Source of the DNA: Planctomycetaceae bacterium
Lineage (GTDB): Bacteria; Planctomycetota; Planctomycetia; Planctomycetales; Planctomycetaceae
Reading direction: 5' to 3'
Assembly: GCA_003503535.1 (NCBI GenBank)
Contig: DOCI01000302.1
Span: 3,253-18,661, forward strand
DNA length: 15,409 nt
Part shown: piece after piece, positions 6,231-14,275 of the stretch
How positions within the stretch are numbered: the first letter of the stretch is position 1
Layout: every line of letters starts with the position of its first letter
Notes under the pieces: model-generated
Seen by the model: only the letters and a program-made list of their open reading frames with translations
Told to the model about the DNA's origin: nothing
Database searches by the model: none
Translations under genes and position numbers: made by a program

Positions 6231-7448
6231 GTGTTGAGGCCAACATTCAGTTTGAGCAAACAATATCGGGCGGTCATCTATGCTCGGATGTCAGATGAGA
6301 TGCAGAATCCCAGATCCCCGGATCAGCAAATTGAAGAAGTCAATAGACTCATTAAACGCCAAAATCTTTCTTGGAAAGTCGTTGCGATCTATCGTGACGA
6401 CGGGATCTCGGGGCGTTACAAGCGGAAACGACTGGATTATCAACGGATGATCCGTGATATTAAATCGGGAAAAGTGGAAGCGAACCTCATTCTTGTTGAT
6501 ACGTTTGAACGCCTGACTCGTGGTGATGATGCAGACGAAATTCGACGCAAACTGGAAAAGGAAGGGATCCTCGTATTGACTGTCGACAGCGGTTTTGCTG
6601 ATCCAACTTCCCGGTCTGGACGTGCTCTATCCAAGATTGAATCGATACGGGCCACTGAAGAAGGGTGGGCGAAAGCTCACAACGTGGTCCGCGGCAAGAA
6701 AGACGCCATTCGCCTGGGACACTGGCCCGGTGGTCCCGTTCCGTTTGGATACAAGCTGGAGAACGTGATAGTGTTCCGACAAGGGATTGAGGAAATCGAC
6801 CATCGCATTCTCGTTCCTGATACGCTGACCTCACCAGTCGTGCGGAAATTCTATGACCTCGCTAGGGAACGTGGTTGGGCGGGTGTGCGAATTTTCAAGG
6901 AGTTGAAGAAGTCCAAGGAATTTGCCGCCAACCTTTTACCCGGCAGTGCGGATGCAGTGACGTACATTCTCAAGAACGCTATCTATAAGGGCGAGTACGT
7001 TTGGGGTAAAAATTGCACGGGGATTATCGACGATGTGCGTGTCCTACAAGCCTTGCCTGAGGAGGATTGGGAAAAAAACACGGAGTTCTGCGAGCCAATT
7101 ATTGATCCAGAAGATTGGAATTATGTGGCTGGGCAGCGAGCGAAGCGGAAGAGAAGCATGGAGGAAAAACAGACAAATTCACTTCCTTCTTCAACTGGAG
7201 TTGCTCTGAAGTATCCTCTGTCGGGACTTGTCATTTGCCGCCATTGCGGACGGTCGATGAATGCCTCATCGGGTCCACTCTACGTGACCAAGTCTGGCGA
7301 AGAACGCCGATATACAGCCTACGTTTGTACCGGCTATCTGAGTGGCGTCTGCCAGAACTCGCATCGGGTTCCGGAGGAGAAACTGCGAAAAGTCGTGTTT
7401 GATCTTCTGTTATCTCAGCTGTTCCTGTCCAGTGACCAGTTCGCATAA
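6231..7448 (+). CDS. Large serine recombinase, N-terminal and zinc-ribbon part (405 aa)
   Basis: The catalytic domain opens with YARMS, with Ser21 as the nucleophile, followed by PDQQIEEV and DTFERLTRG, all typical of resolvases. The Recombinase domain follows around 150-300 (GGPVPFGYKL, then AVTYILKNAIYKGEYVWG). A zinc ribbon follows with CRHCGRSM near 335 and a second cysteine pair in CTGYLSGVC near 370. GTG 6231 has AAGGAGG seven bases ahead. The protein stops just after the ribbon, where large serine recombinases usually continue into a coiled coil; that missing part appears to be the next ORF, 74 bp downstream in another frame. The catalytic domain is complete, so it could still act as a DNA-cleaving enzyme, but synapsis control may depend on the second ORF. 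Confidence 0.9.
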   Translation: MLRPTFSLSKQYRAVIYARMSDEMQNPRSPDQQIEEVNRLIKRQNLSWKVVAIYRDDGISGRYKRKRLDYQRMIRDIKSGKVEANLILVDTFERLTRGDDADEIRRKLEKEGILVLTVDSGFADPTSRSGRALSKIESIRATEEGWAKAHNVVRGKKDAIRLGHWPGGPVPFGYKLENVIVFRQGIEEIDHRILVPDTLTSPVVRKFYDLARERGWAGVRIFKELKKSKEFAANLLPGSADAVTYILKNAIYKGEYVWGKNCTGIIDDVRVLQALPEEDWEKNTEFCEPIIDPEDWNYVAGQRAKRKRSMEEKQTNSLPSSTGVALKYPLSGLVICRHCGRSMNASSGPLYVTKSGEERRYTAYVCTGYLSGVCQNSHRVPEEKLRKVVFDLLLSQLFLSSDQFA

Positions 7449-7522
7449 GAAGTCTGCCGTTGTTTCCATCCCGTTGCACCGAATGTGCTGGAATAGACCC
7501 TTTACTCACATGGATCTGACTT

Positions 7523-8539
7523 ATGACCAAAGATGAACTACTCGCAAACTCTGACTTCCAGAATTTCGTAAACCGAGTTCGAAAACACTTGCAAGATTTG
7601 CAACCCAATGTAATGGATGTCCGGTCGGATCTGGAGCGAGAATACTCGGAACTCGAAGATCGAAGTCGCGGTTGGAAGCAGTCGCTTGGCGATCCAAGTC
7701 TCTCCGAAGTCTTGCGTCGAGAGTTGCAAGCAGACTGGGTACGGGATCGCGACAGGATGGATGAGATCCAACAAAAGCTCCACTCTTTGACTTCGCACTC
7801 TCAGATAGTTGATGAACTTGTGAATCCAGAGTTGGTAGCCGAGCGTTTTCTTCAACTTTCAGAAACGCTGTCTGGAGAAAATGCCTCTGCAATGAACGTG
7901 CTGCTGGCCCAACATATTGATGGAATCTACTGCGATCAGGACGGCAACATTCACTTGAGAACTTCTAAACTCGGTGTCATTACTGACGCCCTCGAACTCT
8001 TGCCACGTGGTGAGCATGCCTATTCAACGGATCGCTCGCATGACATCACGGAACAGCGGGCTGAGCCACGTCGAAGAACCCGTCGTAATCTCTCGGATAC
8101 GTTTGAAGATGACGACTTAGCGATTTCCCTAAATGATTTCGCGGTGGACCCGACTCGATTTCAGGGGCTTGGTGAAGAATGGTTCAATGTCACGGAGTTC
8201 CGAATTCCCTCGGAACCAACTTGGCGTGAAACACATGCCCAGCAGATTGCCGAATGGCGTCTTGAAAACGCTGCTACCATGGAAGAAACAGCAGACCACT
8301 TCGGCAAAACTGTACCAACAATTCGAGCTGCACTTCGAGAAGCCAAGAATAAGCATGGCATCGATGCCATGGGAAAAGACGTGAGCGTCCTCAAGCGAAA
8401 GTGGTGGTCTCAGGAGCATGCATCAGAAGTGGCAGAATATTTAAGGCAACCAGGGGCCACAATCAAGAAGGCAGCGGCACATTTCGGGAAATCGGAGCCA
8501 ACGATCTCAAAGGCGAATGGGATCGCTTCCAAGCCGTAA
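7523..8539 (+). CDS. Serine recombinase C-terminal half as a separate ORF (coiled coil plus two HTH repeats)
   Basis: Residues 1-120 are rich in heptad-like charged helices, resembling the coiled coil that follows the zinc ribbon. About 120-165 (NVLLAQHIDGIYC, then HLRTSKLGVI) matches the segment after the coiled coil in planctomycete-type serine recombinases. DPTRFQGLGEEWF follows near 212. The C-terminus has two copies of a helix-turn-helix (A-T-x4-A-x-HFGK-x2-PTI) near 250-275 and 311-332. An in-frame TGA at 7517-7519 sits four codons ahead of ATG 7523 in this reading, and only a weak GGAT precedes the start. Joining it to the gene at 6231 would need a frameshift and removal of a stop. It is therefore either a decayed single gene or a genuine two-subunit recombinase. 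A nearby LFLSSDQF/LLANSDFQNF resemblance across the gap favours a duplicated or independent start. Confidence 0.8.
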   Translation: MTKDELLANSDFQNFVNRVRKHLQDLQPNVMDVRSDLEREYSELEDRSRGWKQSLGDPSLSEVLRRELQADWVRDRDRMDEIQQKLHSLTSHSQIVDELVNPELVAERFLQLSETLSGENASAMNVLLAQHIDGIYCDQDGNIHLRTSKLGVITDALELLPRGEHAYSTDRSHDITEQRAEPRRRTRRNLSDTFEDDDLAISLNDFAVDPTRFQGLGEEWFNVTEFRIPSEPTWRETHAQQIAEWRLENAATMEETADHFGKTVPTIRAALREAKNKHGIDAMGKDVSVLKRKWWSQEHASEVAEYLRQPGATIKKAAAHFGKSEPTISKANGIASKP

Positions 8540-8543
8540 TCTA

Positions 8544-8581
8544 CTGCCAAGATGTGATCATCAAAGGTCTCATCTTGGCAG
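8544..8581 (+). terminator. 11-bp hairpin after the recombinase tail ORF
   Basis: CTGCCAAGATG (8544-8554) and CATCTTGGCAG (8571-8581) are perfect inverted repeats with a 16-nt loop, five bases past the stop at 8539. There is no immediate T-tract (the run of T at 8612-8619 is 30 bases on), so it is at best a weak terminator; it would separate the recombinase genes from the Wadjet operon. The rest of the gap to 8770 is A+T-rich and must hold the jet promoter, but I cannot place it. Confidence 0.45.
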
Positions 8582-8770
8582 TGCGGTGCGGAACTTTGTA
8601 ATTCTCCCAAATCGCAATTCGTTTTTTTTAGCTATCACAGAACGGTGGACGACGCCATTTGACAACAAATTAGGAAATTTAGGCAAAAACGCATGCTATT
8701 TCGCTGTTTTTGCTAATCACTCCCTGAGATCTATGATGGAATTCATCTGTACCCATGTTAATATGAACTT

Positions 8771-10249
8771 ATGCAACTCGTCAAGTTACTAGTTTACTTC
8801 GACACTTCGCCCGCATTAAATTTGCTGCGGTCGTCGAATGCGCCGTTTATCATTGATTTTCTGAATCAGCAATTCAAAGGGGGTGAACGGCTTGCTTGGG
8901 CCCATTCTGATCTCGTCGCTGCCTTAATCGCTTACCAGGAGAATTTGCAGGAGACGGATCCCGGGAAGTTACCATCCCGTGCAGATGCTTACATTGCAGA
9001 ATGGTGTTCCAGTGAGACCCGCTGGCTCAGACGATTTTTGGAAGCTGATTCAGATGAACCGAGCTATGAGCTGACTCCACATACAGAAGATGTATTAGCG
9101 TTTCTGGATCTTGTTCTTGGTAAGGAGCTTGGGTTTGTCGGGACGGAATCCCGGCTAAAACTTGTCATTGACACTCTTTCAGATCTCGTTGTTGGTTCTT
9201 CAGACGATCCAGAAACTCGTTTGCAGCATTTGCGCAACGAGCAATTCAGAGTGCAGGAGGAGATTGCGCAGATAGAGAAAGATGGTCGTGTCACGAAGTA
9301 TCGACCCGCACAAATCCGCGAACGATTCATCACTGCGGTGTCTGTTTTGAAACAGTTGCAGGGAGATTTCCGTGCCGTCGAAGAATCGTTTCGAGAAATC
9401 ACACTCGAAGTACAGCAACAACAGGTCGTCGGGCGAGCGGCACGAGGTGGCATTCTCGAATATGCTCTCAATGCAGAAGATGTCCTTAAGGAAGACGATC
9501 AAGGCGTCAGCTTCTATGAATTCGTGAAACTCATTCTGTCCCCCGTGCAAACTGAACAGCTTGAGCGGATCATTGATGAGATCCGCAAGATCCCAGAATT
9601 GAGTAATCAACAGGATGGTATGGAAACGGTGCGGGGAATGGTCACGTTGCTTCAGCGAGAGGCTGAGAAAGTCATGCGAACCAACCAACGTCTGTCCACA
9701 ACCTTGCGACGACTACTGGACGTTGAGGCTCACGCGGAGCGACAACGGGTTGCCCAGCTGCTGCAGGAGATTCGAGGGTTAGTGGCTTCGCTGCGTGACC
9801 AGGATAATTGCGATGATGTCGGCCTGATGATTGAAGACAACGCAGCAATCGATTCCCCGTTTCGTCGCACGTTCTGGACAGAGCCAGCCCGTCTGGAACT
9901 GATGGATCTCACAGAATTTGAGCCAGACGATGAGGAGCGATCGGATACTTTTAAGCAGTATGCAGCGATGCACCGATTGGATTGGAATGCGTTGCGAAAC
10001 CATATTGAAGAGTTGTTGAACTTGCGACCCGCCCCGACTCTGGCGGATGTGCTAGATGAATTTCCTCCCACGGCAGGAGTGGTGGAGGTTCTTGGTTATC
10101 TTCAGATCGCCAAAGATGACAATCATCATATCGATACTTCCGTCGAAATTTCGTTATCAATTCCGCCCATTCAGGACAATGCAAACTGGGTAGAACTCCG
10201 TGTTCCGTTGGTCACTTTCCTAAACAAGCGGAGGAACGGGCATGTCTGA
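8771..10249 (+). CDS. jetA: JetA, Wadjet kleisin subunit (DUF3375, 492 aa)
   Basis: The opening TSPALNLLRSSNAPFIIDFL is the typical start of DUF3375 proteins, and length fits the family. JetA is the MukF/MksF-like kleisin: its winged-helix ends bridge the heads of JetC dimers, and it carries JetB on its middle segment. Much of 130-360 is charged helix, including a Q-rich heptad part around 215-235 and LRRLLDVEAHAERQRVAQLL near 310-330. Wadjet as a complex extrudes loops on small circular DNA and has it cut by JetD. ATG 8771 is the first ATG after an in-frame TAA at 8759; no good ribosome binding site precedes it, unlike jetB and jetC. The stop overlaps the jetB start by 8 bp. Order jetA-B-C-D with DUF3375 marks type I. 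Confidence 0.95.
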   Translation: MQLVKLLVYFDTSPALNLLRSSNAPFIIDFLNQQFKGGERLAWAHSDLVAALIAYQENLQETDPGKLPSRADAYIAEWCSSETRWLRRFLEADSDEPSYELTPHTEDVLAFLDLVLGKELGFVGTESRLKLVIDTLSDLVVGSSDDPETRLQHLRNEQFRVQEEIAQIEKDGRVTKYRPAQIRERFITAVSVLKQLQGDFRAVEESFREITLEVQQQQVVGRAARGGILEYALNAEDVLKEDDQGVSFYEFVKLILSPVQTEQLERIIDEIRKIPELSNQQDGMETVRGMVTLLQREAEKVMRTNQRLSTTLRRLLDVEAHAERQRVAQLLQEIRGLVASLRDQDNCDDVGLMIEDNAAIDSPFRRTFWTEPARLELMDLTEFEPDDEERSDTFKQYAAMHRLDWNALRNHIEELLNLRPAPTLADVLDEFPPTAGVVEVLGYLQIAKDDNHHIDTSVEISLSIPPIQDNANWVELRVPLVTFLNKRRNGHV

Positions 10250-10868
10250 TGAGTTCCCGCAATTTCAAGAGTTCAGTATTCCCGCAGTCTTACTGTTGCG
10301 CGGGGTTGTGTATGCTGAGGAGGAACGGGCCTGGAACTTACTTATTTCCAATACCTCGCGATTAACCGAGTACTTTGCAAGATTAGGGCTGATTTTAATC
10401 TTGAACGAATCCGAAGGGATGGCTTTTCTCCGCCAGATTTCCGACGAAGAAACTCCTGAAGGTTACGACACGATTCCAAAACTCTTTCACACTTCGCGAT
10501 TGAGTTATAAGCAGTCGATCCTCTGTATTATTTTGCGGGACGAATACCGACGCTTCGAAGAGGAAGAGGCACATGACGAGAAATGTGTGGTCGACGAATC
10601 TGTGCTGTTCGACCAGTGGAAAGCATTACGTCTCTCGCAGGGAGATGATGTCAAGCAGCTTAAAGAGATGCGATCAACCTGCAAACGACTGGAGGATTTC
10701 GGATTCGTAAAACGATTCAGCGATGATCCACCGGCTTGGGAGGTTCGTCGAATACTAAAGGCACGTCTCCCCGCAGCAGAGTTGGAAAGTTTGAAGGGTC
10801 AATTGCTCGTCAAAAATGAGAAACAAGCACCAAATCTGAACCGTGTGGATGAGGAGAGACAATTATGA
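10242..10868 (+). CDS. jetB: JetB, Wadjet KITE subunit (DUF4194, 208 aa)
   Basis: VLLLRGVVYAEEERAWNLL near 17-35, EGMAFLRQ near 60 and the closing LEDFGFVKRF ... WEVRRILKARL are the landmarks of DUF4194. The protein is the MukE/MksE-like tandem winged-helix (KITE) subunit, which dimerises on the kleisin and helps hold DNA in the SMC ring. GGAGG lies 8 bases before ATG 10242. It overlaps jetA by 8 bases and jetC by the four bases ATGA (10865-10868), so expression is coupled. Length is usual and nothing seems missing. Confidence 0.95.
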   Translation: MSDEFPQFQEFSIPAVLLLRGVVYAEEERAWNLLISNTSRLTEYFARLGLILILNESEGMAFLRQISDEETPEGYDTIPKLFHTSRLSYKQSILCIILRDEYRRFEEEEAHDEKCVVDESVLFDQWKALRLSQGDDVKQLKEMRSTCKRLEDFGFVKRFSDDPPAWEVRRILKARLPAAELESLKGQLLVKNEKQAPNLNRVDEERQL

Positions 10869-13800
10869 AACAAGCCGATGCACTCTTCGATAAGACCGAA
10901 TTTCATTCGGGCAACTTTTCCCAAACATCTGGATATCGTCTGAAGCGACTCGAACTCTTGAATTGGGGGACATTCGATCAAAAAATTCATATCGTTTCTC
11001 CAGAGGGGCAGTCGACGCTGCTTGTTGGTCAAAATGGTTCCGGGAAATCGACACTGATCGATGGAATTCTGACATTATTGGTAAAGCCAGGCGTCCGTAA
11101 TTTCAATGTTGCTGCCGGAGCCAGGAAACGGGAACGAACAGAGCGGACCTACTTCGAAGGAGCCTTTGACCGAAACGCAGATGGTGAGAGCAATGGAATC
11201 AAGACACGCTGCCTGCGGCCGTCACGAAAGCATTACTCAGTGGTTCTGGCCTGCTTCCAGAACGATAATGAGTCGGCATTTAGTTTAGCGAATCTGCTCT
11301 ATTGGAATGGTCAGAAAGTTGAACCGGTTTACTGTTTCTCAAATCGAGAGCGATCAATCTCCGGAGATTTTTCGCAGCTTGATACAAGTAGTGGAATTCT
11401 GAAGGCGATAACAGATCGGGATTTCAAGGCGACTAAAACTTTTACTGAATATGAAGGCTGGTTTCGCAAGACCACGAAGGTGAAAAAGAAGGCGATGGAT
11501 GTCTTCAATCAAACAGTAGCCGTCAAGGACATTGAGAATCTCAATCAGTTCATTCGCAATCATATGTTGGAACCATACAACTGGACCGAACGCCTCGAAG
11601 CGTTGCTGGCCCATTTCACACAACTCAATGAAGCTCATGCGTGCCTGGTGAAAGCCCGTGATCAGGAAGCCCTGCTGCAACCGATCGCTCGACATGGTCT
11701 GGAATACGCCAATTTCAAAGGACAACTTGAGAAAACAATCAGGAAGTCGCAGGGGTTGGATGCCTTCTTCGCACAGAAAACGATTGAGAATTTCAAACCT
11801 GCACTCGTAAAATATCAACAATCGCTCGTTGAAATCCGCATACACAAGCAAAGCCTGAAAGATGAGCTTGATGCTATCGAGGAAGAGCAACGACGTATCA
11901 AGAACGAGATCGAACAGGAGGGAGGTGATCGACTCAAGATGATTCCGCTACTCATTGAGACTGCGACTTCCGAGTTAAATCGAAAACAAGAACGCTACGA
12001 CCATTACCAACTGGCATTGAAACGAACGGGATTTAATCAAACCGTTTCTTATGCATCGGAATTTCAGCATGTGCAGCAATTGATATCAGAACATCACAAT
12101 CAACTTGAAGCTTCGATCCAAGCGTGTGAAGAGAACAGAATGGAACTGATCGTTCAACGCAGTCAAATCCGCCAGGAACGCAGTGATCTTTCGGTCGAGT
12201 TGGAAAGTCTCGAAAGGCAAAAAGGAAACCTTCCCGAATGGTCTATTTCACTTCGAGAAAGCATCTGTCTGGAATTAGGGATGAGTTCAAAAGAATTACC
12301 GTTTGCTGCGGAACTCATTGCCGTGCAGGAGAATGAGCGGAAATGGGAGTCATCGATCGAAAAAGTTCTGCACAGCTTTGGACTCAGTCTGCTTGTGCCG
12401 GATCGATTCTATCACATAGTGAGTCGTCATGTTGAGCAGACGAAACTCACCGCAAGAGGTCGAGGACAACGGCTTATCTATCTGCGAATCAACGAGCAAA
12501 AAGCCTCACATGGCATGACAGATCAAGATTCGGCCTCAATGCTCAGCAAATTACGATTCAAAGCAGGGCATTCCCTATTGCCATGGGTTAAAGCAGAATT
12601 GGCAGCCCGTTTTGACTATCGGTGTTGTGAGACGATTGAGGAACTTCAGCAGGCGACCGGTTTAGCGATGACACCATCTCGGCATGTCAAAACCGGTAGT
12701 AAACGCCATGACAAAGATGATCGCGAACAATTACTGGACAGAAGAAACTTCATACTGGGTTGGGACAACAAGGAGAAGAAACAACAGATCATGGCGAGAG
12801 TCGTCGAGCTTGATTTCATTGATCAGCAACTCTCTCAAAAAGTTGCTGCCATTGATACGAACCTCGTAGCCTACCGAAACCGTATTCATGCCTGGAACAA
12901 TTTGCAAACCTTTGTAGATTTCTCGGAGATCAACTGGCAACGGCATCAGCAAGATCTAGTCGATTTGGAAGAAGAGAAAAAGGCCATCGAAGAGAATTCC
13001 GATGCCATTCAATTTCTTCGAGAGCAGGCTACGAAATTGTCTTCTCGTCGCAAGGGACTGGAGTCCCACCGTGAAGATTCTATTTGTACAGAAAACGGAT
13101 TGGAAAGATCAATTCGCGATGCCGAGAAACTCATTATCAATGCACAGAATGTGATCGACGGATTCACGAAAGAAAAGGTGTGGGAACAATATCAATCAAC
13201 ATTTAGTGAATTGGAATCGTCTGTTGATGAAAGTTGCTTTTCCATCGAAGTACTCCTCGAAACGCAAGTTTCTCTACGAAAAACATTGGACAAAGAGCAG
13301 AAAAGCCTGCGTCAGAAGCTCGATCCCATTGAAGAGCATTTGACTCAGGCTATGTCAAAGTTCACCAGGAAGTTTCCCGAAGTAGCCGACTTAATGCCGC
13401 ACGTTGCCTATCTGGATAGTTTCCTCGGGCTACTCCAGCGAATCAGTGATGAGGATTTGCCGCGACATACAGACCGCTTCAAAGAACGACTCAACGACAC
13501 GGTCACCCGAGAAATTGGTTTGTTCAGAGCCGCATTGGAGAAAGAGCGACGTAACATAGAAGAAAAAGTGGAAACGCTGAATTTGTCACTCAGACAACTT
13601 GATTTTCGCGAGGGAACCTACATTCAGCTTGATCCCAAACGGGTTAACAACCATGAAATCGTCGAGTTTCAGCGTCAGCTTCGAGAGTGCGTGGAAGGAA
13701 GTTTTGAAGATTCCGCCGAGGCTAATGAAGCGCGGTTCGTGCGGATTCAAAAGCTGGTTCTCAAACTTCAGGATGAAGGATATCGTCGGTGGCGGGAAAA

Positions 13801-14275
13801 GGTCGTTGATGTCCGCAACTGGTTCGACTTCCTCGCCAATGTGATTGATGCTCGGACACTTGAACAGGTCTCAAGTTACGATGACAGCACTGGGCAATCC
13901 GGTGGGGAAAAAGCCAAGCTGGCGTTCACAATTCTCGTAGCAGCCATCGCCTACCAATACGATCTTGATCCCAGCGAACCCGATGCAGAGCGATTTCGCT
14001 TTGTCGTTGTCGACGAAATGTTTTCCAAAGTCGATGATCAACATGCGGAGTATGCTTTGAAGCTATTCCGGCAATTCGGTCTGCAACTACTCATCGTCGC
14101 CCCCTTGGATGCGAAGGCCTGTGTCACTCAGCCGTTTGTTGGGAGTTATTTGCACGTGACCAAGAAAAACAATCGTTCCGAAGTCTTCCAGATGACTGCG
14201 AAGGAATTTTCGCATTACGTTGATGCAGCGGATAAACATCGAACCAGCAGTTCTAAGAATCAAAATGATCGATGA
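10865..14275 (+). CDS. jetC: JetC, Wadjet SMC-like ATPase (1136 aa)
   Basis: The Walker A motif GQNGSGKST is at 55-63 (Lys61). The ABC signature QSGGEK is at 1011-1016, and Walker B VVVDE ends in Asp1050-Glu1051, followed by a D-loop-like SKVDD. Two long charged coiled coils (about 270-455 and 640-950) flank a hinge-like globular region near 470-560 with ELPFAAELI and HSFGLSLLVP, typical of JetC/MukB-like proteins. The ATPase dimer drives DNA loop extrusion that lets Wadjet sense DNA size and shape. All catalytic motifs are intact. GAGGAGAG precedes ATG 10865. The gene overlaps jetB and jetD by four bases each. Long ORFs on the other strand here are shadows. Confidence 0.97.
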   Translation: MKQADALFDKTEFHSGNFSQTSGYRLKRLELLNWGTFDQKIHIVSPEGQSTLLVGQNGSGKSTLIDGILTLLVKPGVRNFNVAAGARKRERTERTYFEGAFDRNADGESNGIKTRCLRPSRKHYSVVLACFQNDNESAFSLANLLYWNGQKVEPVYCFSNRERSISGDFSQLDTSSGILKAITDRDFKATKTFTEYEGWFRKTTKVKKKAMDVFNQTVAVKDIENLNQFIRNHMLEPYNWTERLEALLAHFTQLNEAHACLVKARDQEALLQPIARHGLEYANFKGQLEKTIRKSQGLDAFFAQKTIENFKPALVKYQQSLVEIRIHKQSLKDELDAIEEEQRRIKNEIEQEGGDRLKMIPLLIETATSELNRKQERYDHYQLALKRTGFNQTVSYASEFQHVQQLISEHHNQLEASIQACEENRMELIVQRSQIRQERSDLSVELESLERQKGNLPEWSISLRESICLELGMSSKELPFAAELIAVQENERKWESSIEKVLHSFGLSLLVPDRFYHIVSRHVEQTKLTARGRGQRLIYLRINEQKASHGMTDQDSASMLSKLRFKAGHSLLPWVKAELAARFDYRCCETIEELQQATGLAMTPSRHVKTGSKRHDKDDREQLLDRRNFILGWDNKEKKQQIMARVVELDFIDQQLSQKVAAIDTNLVAYRNRIHAWNNLQTFVDFSEINWQRHQQDLVDLEEEKKAIEENSDAIQFLREQATKLSSRRKGLESHREDSICTENGLERSIRDAEKLIINAQNVIDGFTKEKVWEQYQSTFSELESSVDESCFSIEVLLETQVSLRKTLDKEQKSLRQKLDPIEEHLTQAMSKFTRKFPEVADLMPHVAYLDSFLGLLQRISDEDLPRHTDRFKERLNDTVTREIGLFRAALEKERRNIEEKVETLNLSLRQLDFREGTYIQLDPKRVNNHEIVEFQRQLRECVEGSFEDSAEANEARFVRIQKLVLKLQDEGYRRWREKVVDVRNWFDFLANVIDARTLEQVSSYDDSTGQSGGEKAKLAFTILVAAIAYQYDLDPSEPDAERFRFVVVDEMFSKVDDQHAEYALKLFRQFGLQLLIVAPLDAKACVTQPFVGSYLHVTKKNNRSEVFQMTAKEFSHYVDAADKHRTSSSKNQNDR

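Noticed and set aside
7440..7525. Simple single-base frameshift splitting the serine recombinase
   Set aside because: Shifting into the other frame still meets TGA at 7517-7519, so at least two changes are needed; left open as decay or a real two-gene arrangement.
8659..8664. TTGACA as the -35 of the jet promoter
   Set aside because: No -10-like hexamer lies 16-18 bp downstream, and it is more than 100 bp from jetA.
9064..9688. Overlapping minus-strand ORFs of 135 and 162 residues within jetA
   Set aside because: They lie opposite a clear DUF3375 frame and have shadow-type composition.
11354..11890. 178-residue minus-strand ORF within jetC
   Set aside because: It is an antisense shadow of the conserved JetC coding frame with no own start signals.
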